The notes below the pieces were generated by a model. The model was not told where the DNA came from. It searched no databases and was given only the letters and a program-made list of their open reading frames with translations. A program made the position numbers and the translations under genes. From Bacteroidota bacterium (GTDB lineage: Bacteria > Bacteroidota > Bacteroidia > M30B66), in NCBI GenBank assembly GCA_027490225.1, contig JAIXYK010000036.1, positions 1 to 53,050 on the forward strand: DNA of 53,050 nucleotides, written 5' to 3'. Of the stretch, positions 29,001 through 35,783 are shown in pieces; the first letter of the stretch is position 1; each line of letters opens with the position of its first letter.

Positions 29001-30583
29001 TGACCGCAAAGCGTGTTTGTAACCGTTCCTGTTACAATAGGGCTAGGCAAAGTTGTTACAGTTGTTGAATCTGAGGTTTGGCAAACTCCCGGTGAAGAAG
29101 TATATACTATATTATATGTTGTAAGCGGTAAAGTGTTAGAGATTATTCCGGAAGCACTAACTATTTCAGCTCCATCATTAGGAATAGGACTAAAAGAAAA
29201 TGTTCCTCCGAAAGCAAATCCTGTAGCAACAATTGGGCTTCCTGAAGTTGAATTTGCACAGAAAGGGTTTATAGTAAATTCAACCACATCTACAGAATCA
29301 ACTAAAACTGTAGTCGTAGAACTAGCCGTGCAATTCGGGCCTTCAACAGTATATCTTATTACGTAGGTTCCTTGAATTTGTGTATTAGAAATAACACCTG
29401 TTGAAGGGTTTATTGTAGCGTCTACATTAGATGCTGAATCAATTGAAAAAACTCCACCAGTTAAAAATTGTGGAGCTAAAACAGGAATTTGAGATTGTGT
29501 TCCACAAAAAGGATTGTAAGAAAAATCAGTAACAGGTCTAGGAGCAGTTTGTAAAGTAAATACACCTAAACTACTATTAGCCCCGCAATTTGTAGGGAAA
29601 TTATCTGTGATTCCAATTAATTGATAGATTCCTGGTTCTGCTGTATTGAAACGGTAAACATTTGAATTAGGGCCAAAAGGCACGCCTACATCATTTACAG
29701 TTATTGCGTTTAAGCCATCATATGAATAAAAAATATCAAAAGGAGCCACTCCTCCTTCTATTATAACTCCAACTTGAGCAGAGTCTCCTTCGCAAATAAT
29801 AACTGTTGTGTCGGAAGTAGTTACTAATGCATCATTAACAAAATAACCTAAATAAGTAAAGATTGGCGTATTTACTGTAATACAAACAGGAACAGAAGAT
29901 GTAACACAGCTGTTTGAACCTGTAACTTGTGTATAGTAACAACCAGAAGCAACAACACCAATAAAAGGATTTGTATTTGTTCCACCAACACTATTGTTAT
30001 ACCAAGCATTTCCAGTTGGAGCGCTTGAAGTTAAAAATGTTGTTGCAGAACCGAAACAAAAATCTGTAGGTCCATTAATAGTTACTGTTGGAATTGGCGG
30101 AGCAATTTCTGTTTTGATTGTTAAATCTGTTCCATTATCAGTTCCTATTATTGCCTCATCAGAACTAATAACTCTTATTCTATAACCAGAAAAGAAGGGA
30201 GTTCCATTTGGAATTAGTGCAAAAATAGATGCAGCATTTACAATACCAGCTTGGCTTAATGTCCCGATATCTGTCGGAGAAGCAAAACTTCCACTTCCAT
30301 CAGATAGTTGTGCAGTAAAAACATTACCTGGAGCAAAGACAGCTCCTGTAGTTGTAAAGTTAACTACAACTGTAGAATTTGCACAAAACAGTCCTGAAAT
30401 AGGAAGGGTAACTATTGAACCACTCTGAATTGATTCTGGATTCGGTGAATAGTTTTCTTTGGAATTAAGTAGTAGCTCTGTTGTTACGTGATTATTTGAA
30501 CCAGCAAATGAAGACGTTGCATTAAGGGCCACTAAAAAGAAAGAACCAAGGAAAATTAAAGCTGAGTAAAAGCTTCGTTTCAT
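23015..30583 (-). CDS. Giant SprB-repeat surface protein with gliding-motility (type B) sorting domain (2522 aa)
   Basis: The protein has a signal peptide (about 1-27) and Ig-like domains to about residue 520. Sixteen consecutive SprB repeats of about 75 residues then run to about residue 1720, each with the pattern C...GxIxLxVxGG..PFTYxWSNGxxTEDISNLxAGxYxVxVTDxxGC broken by variation. PKD/Ig-like domains follow to about 2350, then one last SprB repeat. The C-terminal domain (about 2437-2522) has LPNGFTPNGDGFND and WNRWGSLVY, and is of the type B class (CHU_C, TIGR04131). Relatives such as SprB are filaments moved by the gliding machinery, but non-gliding adhesins share the same layout. It heads an operon with PorP/SprF and PorE-like genes and has a promoter at 30607. 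Confidence 0.92.
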   Translation of the reverse strand: MKRSFYSALIFLGSFFLVALNATSSFAGSNNHVTTELLLNSKENYSPNPESIQSGSIVTLPISGLFCANSTVVVNFTTTGAVFAPGNVFTAQLSDGSGSFASPTDIGTLSQAGIVNAASIFALIPNGTPFFSGYRIRVISSDEAIIGTDNGTDLTIKTEIAPPIPTVTINGPTDFCFGSATTFLTSSAPTGNAWYNNSVGGTNTNPFIGVVASGCYYTQVTGSNSCVTSSVPVCITVNTPIFTYLGYFVNDALVTTSDTTVIICEGDSAQVGVIIEGGVAPFDIFYSYDGLNAITVNDVGVPFGPNSNVYRFNTAEPGIYQLIGITDNFPTNCGANSSLGVFTLQTAPRPVTDFSYNPFCGTQSQIPVLAPQFLTGGVFSIDSASNVDATINPSTGVISNTQIQGTYVIRYTVEGPNCTASSTTTVLVDSVDVVEFTINPFCANSTSGSPIVATGFAFGGTFSFSPIPNDGAEIVSASGIISNTLPLTTYNIVYTSSPGVCQTSDSTTVTTLPSPIVTGTVTNTLCGQSVGSIDASVSGDASPFTYLWSENSTTEDISNLAAGAYTLTATDTNGCADDSTFTIINSNQPTFSFSITNAACGNQNGAINLSVSDTTGPVTYLWDNDNETTQDISNLASGTYSVQITDGGTTCVVNGSATVLNQNAPVVTFDVTPSLCAQSVGAIDVVVTGGTGTITHSWSNGATTEDLINVPFGVYTDTISDANCEVIITATIINSNQFNATSEVVNPTCSSPNSGEINVLFDNNGGAQPFTFSWSPNITDFTQSVSNLSSGTYQVIITDDANCTDTVITTIAPLPNISLTTTKVDATCGNNDGSINLTVDGGSGAYIFEWSNSQSTEDISNLAIGEYTVVVRDSADTSCSSTTQVTILIGNQPVSSYAITNSSCSINDGAINLTMTPASNDYTFVWSGPNGFNETTEDISGLAAGQYSVIILNTETTCTLNDTVTVNLNQAPELSATVVNTSCGQDNGLIDITITGGTQPISVLWDNFSIVEDQINLAPGEYSVLVSDGANCSVSATYEILPSIQPTISSVSINPTCGNDTGSVSVNITDATNPIIYNWTFNGSDFSNADNLENLAAGTYILEAIDGAGCTLLDTSVLVYPNLPTLSTSVTNTQCSTSTGAIDLTVNGGSPNYTYYWTFEGDTISNNQDLSSLAFGCYNVNVVDANGCEVSAQACILNQNAPVISFEVVQPSCNLDNGSITANLTGGIAPFNFVWTGNTSDSSSVVNVGSGNYELTVTDANGCEANGSTDLLNSGVPILTANQTNASCGNSDGAIDLSINGGIAPYTFLWSNTLTTEDINSIAAGNYSVIVTDSAGCEVNGQFVITNGNAPEITFTQTNAACNTANGGIDISVSGGSGTYSYFWTGIGVIETDEDQTALAAGDYTVVVTDLVGLCADSATITITNSNNFTVTPTITNASCGLDNGAVSLVIVGGTEPFVYEWCNGTTGNSASNLPAGDCEVTITDNAGCEVTQTFTIISTPAPTLTSAITPATCGQCNGAISITVTGGDEPFSYDWSNGASVSNIANLCAGSFDLTVTDDSGCEVQGTFVVPGSPAITLSADTTESNCGSSTGAIDLTVSGGNSPFTYVWNGPGVSNVATEDLSGVSAGSYTVEVTDDDNCEATLTVEVTNSDQPALSFSVTNATCGAPAGSINLTVGTIIGLPTFLWSGPNSFSSTDEDISNVPAGTYTVTVTAGSCVSTDSATILNSNAPSASISVSNDTICVGEPVTLTIDLTGTAPFNFSYSDGTSTIPVLNFAGNTYSTSINPTATTTFTLISLISIGDPTCPGNFPIPSAVVQANPVPVQPVITANGPLTLCSGDDVVLTSSYQTNNVWNITGPDQFNQSITVSTSGGYAVTFTNQFNCAATSDTLNINVLSVPVVAAGNDVTICKGETTQLQATGATNYVWSPSIGLSGTIISSPTSTPPETTVYTVTGTNACGTDIDTLTVTVNPTAIADLGQDLIVCANDTLQFAVENLSTATYQWGPSSAFVGATNAFEATVVVNVTTDIFVTTTNSNGCLDTDTLTINVVVPQNAPTITPQGPTTFCEGESLVLTASTGNFVEWSNGLLNVNQILVTTSGQYYVALTSGQCPAYSDTIEVVVNPIPNASIQNADDNIVCQGTCATLGALSSTGVTWSGLGSGNSPSIQACDAGDYILTVTQDGCSASDTLTLIVAPIPQVPVISPAGPISICENESITLVSSYNTGNQWNLNNIAILGANLNGFNTNTAGGYTVTYTSPEGCVSTSLPVNISIKPIVPIDISSDKDTLVCTNQPIQVTLTATPANGFNSFAWSTGDTTISILAIDPGTYTLTGTTNDGCTSTTTITLIGISGPSLSLISPIIFDDFNISKKGGNDGSINLTVSDGTPDYTYSWSNGSTSEDISNLTAGNYYVTVTDANGCFANGAISLKEPGDITLPNGFTPNGDGFNDVFVIKGIQGYPNNKIIIWNRWGSLVYSKGAYTNDWTGISNDGNVLPDGTYYIVVELNDSTKENIKGYFDLRK
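25410..29025 (-). repeat. Array of 16 SprB repeats
   Basis: Sixteen consecutive coding repeats with a period of about 225 bp each encode a SprB-repeat fold with a cysteine pair: a Cys near the start (for example CGNNDGSINL) and one at the end (DANGC). The copies are divergent in DNA, so the array looks old and stable rather than newly expanded. A seventeenth repeat stands alone at about 23320-23475. Confidence 0.8.
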
Positions 30584-30606
30584 ACTTATATAGATTATGC
30601 GATGGG

Positions 30607-30614
30607 CAAAAATA
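30607..30614 (-). promoter_or_regulatory. Promoter -7 element of the SprB-like operon
   Basis: Minus-strand TATTTTTG matches TAnnTTTG exactly, 24 bases before ATG 30583. The -33 region is a T run without a clean TTTG box. The spacing predicts a leader of about 15-20 bases. Together with the hairpin at 20059 it bounds a three-gene transcript. Confidence 0.55.
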
Positions 30615-30780
30615 AACAGATTGAACTTATAAAAAAAAGAATGTTTCTATGTTAATGAGCTATTTTAAATTTTTTATTAAATTCTGATTATTAAGTTATT
30701 ATGTATGATATTCACCAAGTTTTTAACAATTTTTTTAAAGTATGCATAAAAAATGATGGTAAAGATTGAATATAAACTGC

Positions 30781-32073
30781 TTAAAACTTCGTAAATCTGT
30801 TGAAGTATACGCCGCTTTGAGAATTTAACTGGATAAAATAGGATCCTGGAGCTAACTCATTGACTACTAAATCAATTTTTGAGTTATTATTATTGATTTT
30901 CATGCTTTGGACTATTTTACCGCAAAAATCAAAAATTGTAATTTCTCCAGTAAGGTTAGATAGTCCGTGTTTTAAAGTTAGTATATCGTTTGCGGGATTA
31001 GGATACACATTTATTTTAGGAGATAGTGTTGAAATAATTGGTGTAGAAAGAAGAAGATCAGATCTAAAATTCTCAACAACGAATCTCATTGCTTCGACTT
31101 GTTGTTTTGAAAACATATTTAAGCAATTTTCATTTGAATAATCCATGTAATTTTCAATCATATCTGGTAAATCATCAACTCCCTCATTACAAGAATTCAT
31201 AGCATAATCGCAAGTTTGTTGGTTTGCTGCGGCAGAAATTGGAGTATCATTAATCCCATCATCAACTAAACATCCATCTTCACCTTGTCCAGGGTCTCCC
31301 CAAGTATGCCTTAATCCAAGATAATGTCCAACCTCATGTACCAACGTTCTTCCCTTATTTACAGACTCGAAAGTTCCTGTGGCATTGGGAATACTTCCAA
31401 AAACTTCATAATGTATAACTACCCCATCATATTGTGATTCTGAAGCCCCGCTTCCAGCTGGCCAATTAGGAGCTGAATTGGGTGGCGTCGCAAAACCGAG
31501 AATAACAGGAACATTTAAAATTGGGATTGAAAGATTGCAAACCCAAATATTTAGGTATTGATCTGTTGGCCAAGCATCGGCACCACCATTTGCTTCTGAT
31601 TTCATTACATCTAAGTTTGTAAGGCTAAAAAAAGAAGTAACATCAGTTTGTTTTTTAATAATTCCATTTGTAGGTAAACCTGTAGGGTCAAATTGTGCAA
31701 GATAAAATTCTATCCCAGTAGCAGAGGCGACTGGTTTAAAAATTTCTCTTGTTAGGTTTGTATCTGGGTTTAGTCTTGCATAATCTTGATTAAGAATATC
31801 AATTTGAGCTCTTACCAAAGAGTCTGTCAAATTTTGATTTTCTGTTTTATATAAAACATGTACAACAACAGGAATTCGAATTGTTTCAAAGTCTCTTTGT
31901 GGATTGTCATTTAAGTTCGATAGCATAAAATTGTAAGTACTATCGATATCATTCTTAAATGAAGGATTTAATGAATTTCTATATTCAATATATTTATCTG
32001 TGTAACATCTATTTACTTGAGCTGAAATAATTGATGAAATAAATAAAGTCGATAAGAGTAAAATTCTACACAT
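30781..32073 (-). CDS. Secreted M43 zinc metalloprotease with T9SS sorting domain
   Basis: The 430-residue protein has a signal peptide ending IISAQ and an M43 (pappalysin/cytophagalysin) catalytic domain. Its zinc site is HEVGHYLGLRH (about residues 244-254), then TWGDPGQGEDGC and NDTP, with the Met-turn NYMDYSNENCLNMF. A T9SS type A sorting domain occupies the last 80 residues (KINVYPNPANDILTL, APGSYFIQLN). No PKD domain is present, so it is a compact version of the 731-residue enzyme at 15916. It is predicted to be an extracellular protease. It lies 48 bases downstream of the phytoene desaturase gene on the same strand, perhaps with a weak promoter of its own (TATTTTTC just upstream, one mismatch). 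Confidence 0.92.
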   Translation of the reverse strand: MCRILLLSTLFISSIISAQVNRCYTDKYIEYRNSLNPSFKNDIDSTYNFMLSNLNDNPQRDFETIRIPVVVHVLYKTENQNLTDSLVRAQIDILNQDYARLNPDTNLTREIFKPVASATGIEFYLAQFDPTGLPTNGIIKKQTDVTSFFSLTNLDVMKSEANGGADAWPTDQYLNIWVCNLSIPILNVPVILGFATPPNSAPNWPAGSGASESQYDGVVIHYEVFGSIPNATGTFESVNKGRTLVHEVGHYLGLRHTWGDPGQGEDGCLVDDGINDTPISAAANQQTCDYAMNSCNEGVDDLPDMIENYMDYSNENCLNMFSKQQVEAMRFVVENFRSDLLLSTPIISTLSPKINVYPNPANDILTLKHGLSNLTGEITIFDFCGKIVQSMKINNNNSKIDLVVNELAPGSYFIQLNSQSGVYFNRFTKF

Positions 32074-32121
32074 ATTTTTTTTGGGAAAAATACAATATTA
32101 TCTTTTTACATTAATAAAATT

Positions 32122-33597
32122 TTAAAGAGGAAACTCTTTTATTACTTCTTTTGCAACGACTTGACCTGATATTAAAGAAGGCGGAACACCGGGTCCTGGA
32201 ACAGTTAACTGGCCTGCATAAAATAAGTTTTTTATTTTTTTACTTTTACAAGAAGGTTTAAGAATAGCTGTTTGAAAAAGTGTATTAGCTAAACCATAAG
32301 CATTACCTTTAAATGCTCCATAATCATTTACAAAATCTCTATATGCAAAAGAGCGTTTAAACACTATGTGAGACTTTATATCGGAAGATGTGTACTTTTC
32401 AAGTCTTTCCATAACCATTTCGAAATACTTTTCTTTTATTTCATCTGTATCGACTAAACCAGCAGCTACTGGAATCAAAATAAAAACATTTTCACCTCCA
32501 TCGGGAGCACCTGAAACATCGGTTTTTGTAGTAAGCGACAGGTAAAATAATGGGTCACTTGGCCATTGAGGATTTGAATAGATTTCGTCTGCATGAATTT
32601 CAAAATCTGTATCAAAAAAGAGTGTATGGTGAGGTAATCCTTCAATTTTTTTATTTAATCCAATATAATATAATAAGCTAGAAGGAGCCATTTTTCGGGA
32701 ATCCCAGTATTTATCTGAATAAGAACGATATTTTTCGGGAATTAGCTTAGTTTCAGTATGGTGATAATCTGCTGAAGAAATAATTACATCTGCATTAAAT
32801 ACTTTATTTAGGGTTTTAACTTGAGTTATATTTTTATCATTAATTTCAAGTTCCACAATTTCTGAGTTAAATTCAAATTTAACACCTTGTTCAAGTGCTA
32901 ATTTATGCATAGCATCAACAATCCTATACATTCCTCCTTCAGGATACCATGTACCAAGTGCCATATCGGCGTAATTCATTAAGCTATATAATGCTGGCGT
33001 ATCTTTGGAAAGTGCACCTAAAAACAAAACTGGAAATTCAAGAATTTGCAATAACCTCTTATTATTTGTGATTTTTCTAACATGGTTTGCCATGCTCTTG
33101 AATACATCCAATTTAATAACACCAGTAAGCAATTCAAGGTCAGCAAACTCTCTTAAACTCCGTCCAGGTTTGTAAACTAAACTATTTACACCAACATTAT
33201 ATTTATACTCAGCTTCCTTCAAAAATGTCTTTAATCTTTCACCACTTCCTTTATCATATGAATCAAATAAATTCAAAAGTTGTTGCATATCTGCAGGCAA
33301 TTCTGTTTTCTCATTATTATTCCAAACAACAGCGTATGAAGGATCTAATCTTATGAGTTTATAATAGTCGGAAGGTTTTTTACCAAAAAGCGCAAAATAC
33401 TTTTCAAAAACATCAGGCATCCAATACCAACTTGGCCCCATATCGAAAGTAAAACCATTTGCCTCAAATTTACGCGCTCTTCCGCCAGCTTGGTTATGTT
33501 TTTCAATAATTGTTACTTCGTAACCTTTATTAGACAAACAAGTTGCCGTTGAAAGGCCAGAAAATCCAGCACCAATTACAATTGCAGATTTAGACAT
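32122..33597 (-). CDS. crtI: Phytoene desaturase (CrtI type)
   Basis: The 491-residue protein has the FAD-binding Rossmann motif GAGFSGLSTATCLSNKGYEV near its N-terminus, followed by EKHNQAGGRA. The CrtI-type GPSWYWMPDVFEKYF segment comes next, and the C-terminal family motif is YAGQLTVPGPGVPPSLISGQ. CrtI uses FAD to desaturate phytoene toward lycopene in carotenoid synthesis at the membrane. In many Flavobacteria crtI is followed closely by crtB (phytoene synthase); here the next gene on the strand is an M43 protease and no crtB or cyclase is in the window. It could desaturate a related C30 or C40 substrate, but the CrtI call is well supported by motifs. Confidence 0.9.
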   Translation of the reverse strand: MSKSAIVIGAGFSGLSTATCLSNKGYEVTIIEKHNQAGGRARKFEANGFTFDMGPSWYWMPDVFEKYFALFGKKPSDYYKLIRLDPSYAVVWNNNEKTELPADMQQLLNLFDSYDKGSGERLKTFLKEAEYKYNVGVNSLVYKPGRSLREFADLELLTGVIKLDVFKSMANHVRKITNNKRLLQILEFPVLFLGALSKDTPALYSLMNYADMALGTWYPEGGMYRIVDAMHKLALEQGVKFEFNSEIVELEINDKNITQVKTLNKVFNADVIISSADYHHTETKLIPEKYRSYSDKYWDSRKMAPSSLLYYIGLNKKIEGLPHHTLFFDTDFEIHADEIYSNPQWPSDPLFYLSLTTKTDVSGAPDGGENVFILIPVAAGLVDTDEIKEKYFEMVMERLEKYTSSDIKSHIVFKRSFAYRDFVNDYGAFKGNAYGLANTLFQTAILKPSCKSKKIKNLFYAGQLTVPGPGVPPSLISGQVVAKEVIKEFPL

Positions 33598-33605
33598 TTA
33601 TGAAT

Positions 33606-33613
33606 TATATTTG
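33606..33613 (+). promoter_or_regulatory. Possible promoter of the 85-aa hypothetical gene
   Basis: TATATTTG matches TAnnTTTG exactly on the plus strand, about 70 bases before ATG 33683. Only a poor -33 box (ATTG, spacing 21) is present, so this is tentative. Confidence 0.4.
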
Positions 33614-33682
33614 CGATTAATTTAAGAATTTAAAACAATTATTATTGATTTTTGTTTTTATTTTTTTCTAATAAATATTACC

Positions 33683-33940
33683 ATGATTTTTCCGGTTTTT
33701 AGAAAGTATTCAGACAATTTAACTTATTTTAGAATTGATAGTGAAACTGAATTTACTGAATTAAAGAGGCTGGGAAATTATTTCAGTAAAACAGCAAATA
33801 CTGCAAAAATATACACTGATAAAGTTTATATAAAAGATTTAATTGATTGCAATTTTCCTGGAATTCAAAAAGCAACATTTGAAACTTATCAATACATGAA
33901 GTTAAAATGGGAAAAAGAACTTATTTTATTTCCAGTTTAA
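33683..33940 (+). CDS. Small conserved hypothetical protein (85 aa)
   Basis: The reading frame is short but has a clean ATG, no overlap with a longer gene, and a possible promoter upstream. The product starts FPVFRKYSDNLTYFRI and has charged, mixed alpha/beta composition with no signal peptide or membrane segment, so it is probably cytoplasmic. I recall similar short proteins with the opening PVFRKY in other Flavobacteria, which supports reality, but no function is known to me. It is divergent from crtI and converges on the acyltransferase gene with an 11-base gap. Confidence 0.65.
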   Translation: MIFPVFRKYSDNLTYFRIDSETEFTELKRLGNYFSKTANTAKIYTDKVYIKDLIDCNFPGIQKATFETYQYMKLKWEKELILFPV

Positions 33941-33942
33941 TA

Positions 33943-33970
33943 AAATAATAATTAATATAAATTATTATTT
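33943..33970. terminator. Possible bidirectional AT-rich terminator
   Basis: Inverted repeat AAATAATAAT (33943-33952) / ATTATTATTT (33961-33970) lies between two converging genes and overlaps the end of the acyltransferase gene. The stem is all A-T, so it would be weak. Confidence 0.3.
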
Positions 33971-35109
33971 ATTTTATTAACCAAAGGATTTGAATAGATT
34001 TCTAAGAAACATTTTTGTAGCATATCATCTTCAGCCTCAAAGTGCAAAAGTTGTTGATTCATATGCCTTTTAAAATCTTCTAATTCAATTTCAGAGTATT
34101 TATTAATGTAATTATTAGTTTTATTTAATAAATCATAGGCAATATAATTATTAGGAAACAATTGATAGTTTTTAATTATTTGCAAATCGATTAAATTAGC
34201 TACACCTTTAATTATTTCATTTTTATTTGTATTCAAAAATAAATCATTTAAATCTGATTTATCTATAGCTTTTCCAAAAGTAAATTGCACTCTGCCTTTC
34301 GGAAGTGCTATTCCGTTTTTCATGCTATTTAAATCCTCACCTGGAAGTTTTTCATATTTACCATTTATTAATTTATTATAATTTTCCCAAGCTTTTGCAC
34401 CAGCGCATGGTTCGAATTCATAAGAAATACTAACGGGTAAAATATTTAAATCAGCAAATGCATCTATATTTAATCGTTCGGCTGCAATTGCGAACATTTT
34501 GATGAGACCTGCATGGGTTTGATCAATACCATTTTTTGTGCGCCCTTCTCTTTGGGCAATCCAAACAGAAATATTCTCAGAAATAATAGATTCACGAATA
34601 TATGCAGAGAGTCGCATTGAGAAATCGTACGCCTGACGTGCATGAACATCCCGATGTACAATAAAATTTTTATTCAATTTAACCAGGTCTTGAATCCAAG
34701 GTTTTTGAAGTAAATTATTTCCAATTGCAATTCGTGTTGTAGGTATTTGTTCAATGAAGAATAAATAATTCAAAAAGGCGGAATCAAGCACAATATCTCT
34801 ATGATTTGAGATAAATAAGTAAGCTTTATCTTTTGCAATGTTTTCAATCCCCTTCGATTTTAATCCTTTTGTTGAAGCCCTAATTATGGCGCTAACAGCA
34901 TGAGAAATAATTTTTCCTTGAAATTCATCAACTGATTCAATGTTTCTTAATGTATCAATTGTAGATTCAGGATTACTTGCTGGGAAAATATACCGCAACG
35001 CTGTATGAAATGAGGGTTGAGTTAGCAGACGCTCTATGGCTTCTTTAACTTCCTCATCTTTAAAAGGACGTATTTCATCAAAGTTTAATTTCTTTTCTTC
35101 TGCTAACAT
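33952..35109 (-). CDS. PlsB/PlsC-like acyltransferase
   Basis: The 385-residue protein contains the acyltransferase motif NHRDIVLDSAF (the NHxxxxD site, here around residues 102-108) and downstream HRDVHARQAYDFSMRL. A WIAQREGRTKNG segment resembles the glycerol-3-phosphate acyltransferase motif with its conserved Gly-Arg. Homologues are annotated as 1-acyl-sn-glycerol-3-phosphate or glycerol acyltransferases. No clear membrane helix or signal is seen, so it probably acts at the inner face of the cytoplasmic membrane, transferring an acyl chain to a lipid. It is the last of a three-gene unit with a polysaccharide deacetylase (41-base gap) and a GT117 transferase. Its exact acceptor is not readable. 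Confidence 0.82.
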   Translation of the reverse strand: MLAEEKKLNFDEIRPFKDEEVKEAIERLLTQPSFHTALRYIFPASNPESTIDTLRNIESVDEFQGKIISHAVSAIIRASTKGLKSKGIENIAKDKAYLFISNHRDIVLDSAFLNYLFFIEQIPTTRIAIGNNLLQKPWIQDLVKLNKNFIVHRDVHARQAYDFSMRLSAYIRESIISENISVWIAQREGRTKNGIDQTHAGLIKMFAIAAERLNIDAFADLNILPVSISYEFEPCAGAKAWENYNKLINGKYEKLPGEDLNSMKNGIALPKGRVQFTFGKAIDKSDLNDLFLNTNKNEIIKGVANLIDLQIIKNYQLFPNNYIAYDLLNKTNNYINKYSEIELEDFKRHMNQQLLHFEAEDDMLQKCFLEIYSNPLVNKINNNLY

Positions 35110-35150
35110 TCAGTGCAAGTAAGTAAGTTTTCGCTGAATACCAAAAAATA

Positions 35151-35777
35151 TTAATTAAATTGTATTGGAATACTTTTATAACCATTCTCTTTGAGGTATT
35201 CTAAAACAATTGGAAGCGCAATTTTTAATCGAGGAAATGCCTTTTCTGAGTCATGAAAAGTAATAATAGAGCCATTTCTTAAATACTTTTTTACAAAATG
35301 AGCACAATCTTCACCAGAATATTTATCGCTATAATCATAACTTAAAACATCCCAAAAAATAATATTGAAATGTTTTCTTAATTTATAAAATTGAGAAAAT
35401 TTGATTTTCCCATAAGGTGGGCGAAACAAATTTGTTTTTAATAAGCTTTGACATTTATTTATATCGTCAAAAAAAGCCTGATTTTTATTTACAAAATTTT
35501 TATTATGCGAATAAGAATGATTTCCTATTGCATTTCCTTTTTCAATAACATTCTTTAAAACTGAGGTATGAGCGTCTACGTTTTTACCGATACAAAAGAA
35601 AGTAGCTTTTTGCTTATATATTTCTAGTTGACTTAGCACCCATTCAGTAATGACAGGATGGGGGCCATCATCAAAAGTAAGGTAAACAATTTTCTCCCCT
35701 CCATTTATCCTCCAAAAGCTTCCTAGGAAAAACCATCTCAAAAAGGCTGCAGGTTGAATAAATGGAGGTTCGCTCAC
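35151..35777 (-). CDS. Polysaccharide deacetylase (NodB homology domain)
   Basis: The 208-residue protein is a compact NodB-type deacetylase, a metal-dependent enzyme of carbohydrate esterase family 4 that removes acetyl groups from N-acetylglucosamine units. Motif 1 is TFDDGPHP (Asp pair), motif 2 is GNHSYSH (metal ligands), motif 3 is FRPPYGK, and later FWDVLSYDYSD and ITFHDSEKA carry the remaining catalytic His and Asp. There is no obvious cleavable signal peptide, only a short hydrophobic N-terminus. The start is unusual: the TAA stop of the upstream gene is followed in the same frame by TAT, TTT and then GTG, which I take as the start. That spacing suggests translational coupling to the GT117 gene. 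Confidence 0.85.
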   Translation of the reverse strand: MSEPPFIQPAAFLRWFFLGSFWRINGGEKIVYLTFDDGPHPVITEWVLSQLEIYKQKATFFCIGKNVDAHTSVLKNVIEKGNAIGNHSYSHNKNFVNKNQAFFDDINKCQSLLKTNLFRPPYGKIKFSQFYKLRKHFNIIFWDVLSYDYSDKYSGEDCAHFVKKYLRNGSIITFHDSEKAFPRLKIALPIVLEYLKENGYKSIPIQFN

Positions 35778-35783
35778 AAAATA

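Noticed and set aside
25410-29025. Regularly spaced repeats with a period near 225 bp, like a repeat array
   Set aside because: The repeats are in one open frame, diverged in DNA, and encode SprB repeats with conserved cysteines; there are no short identical repeats with unique spacers, so this is not CRISPR.
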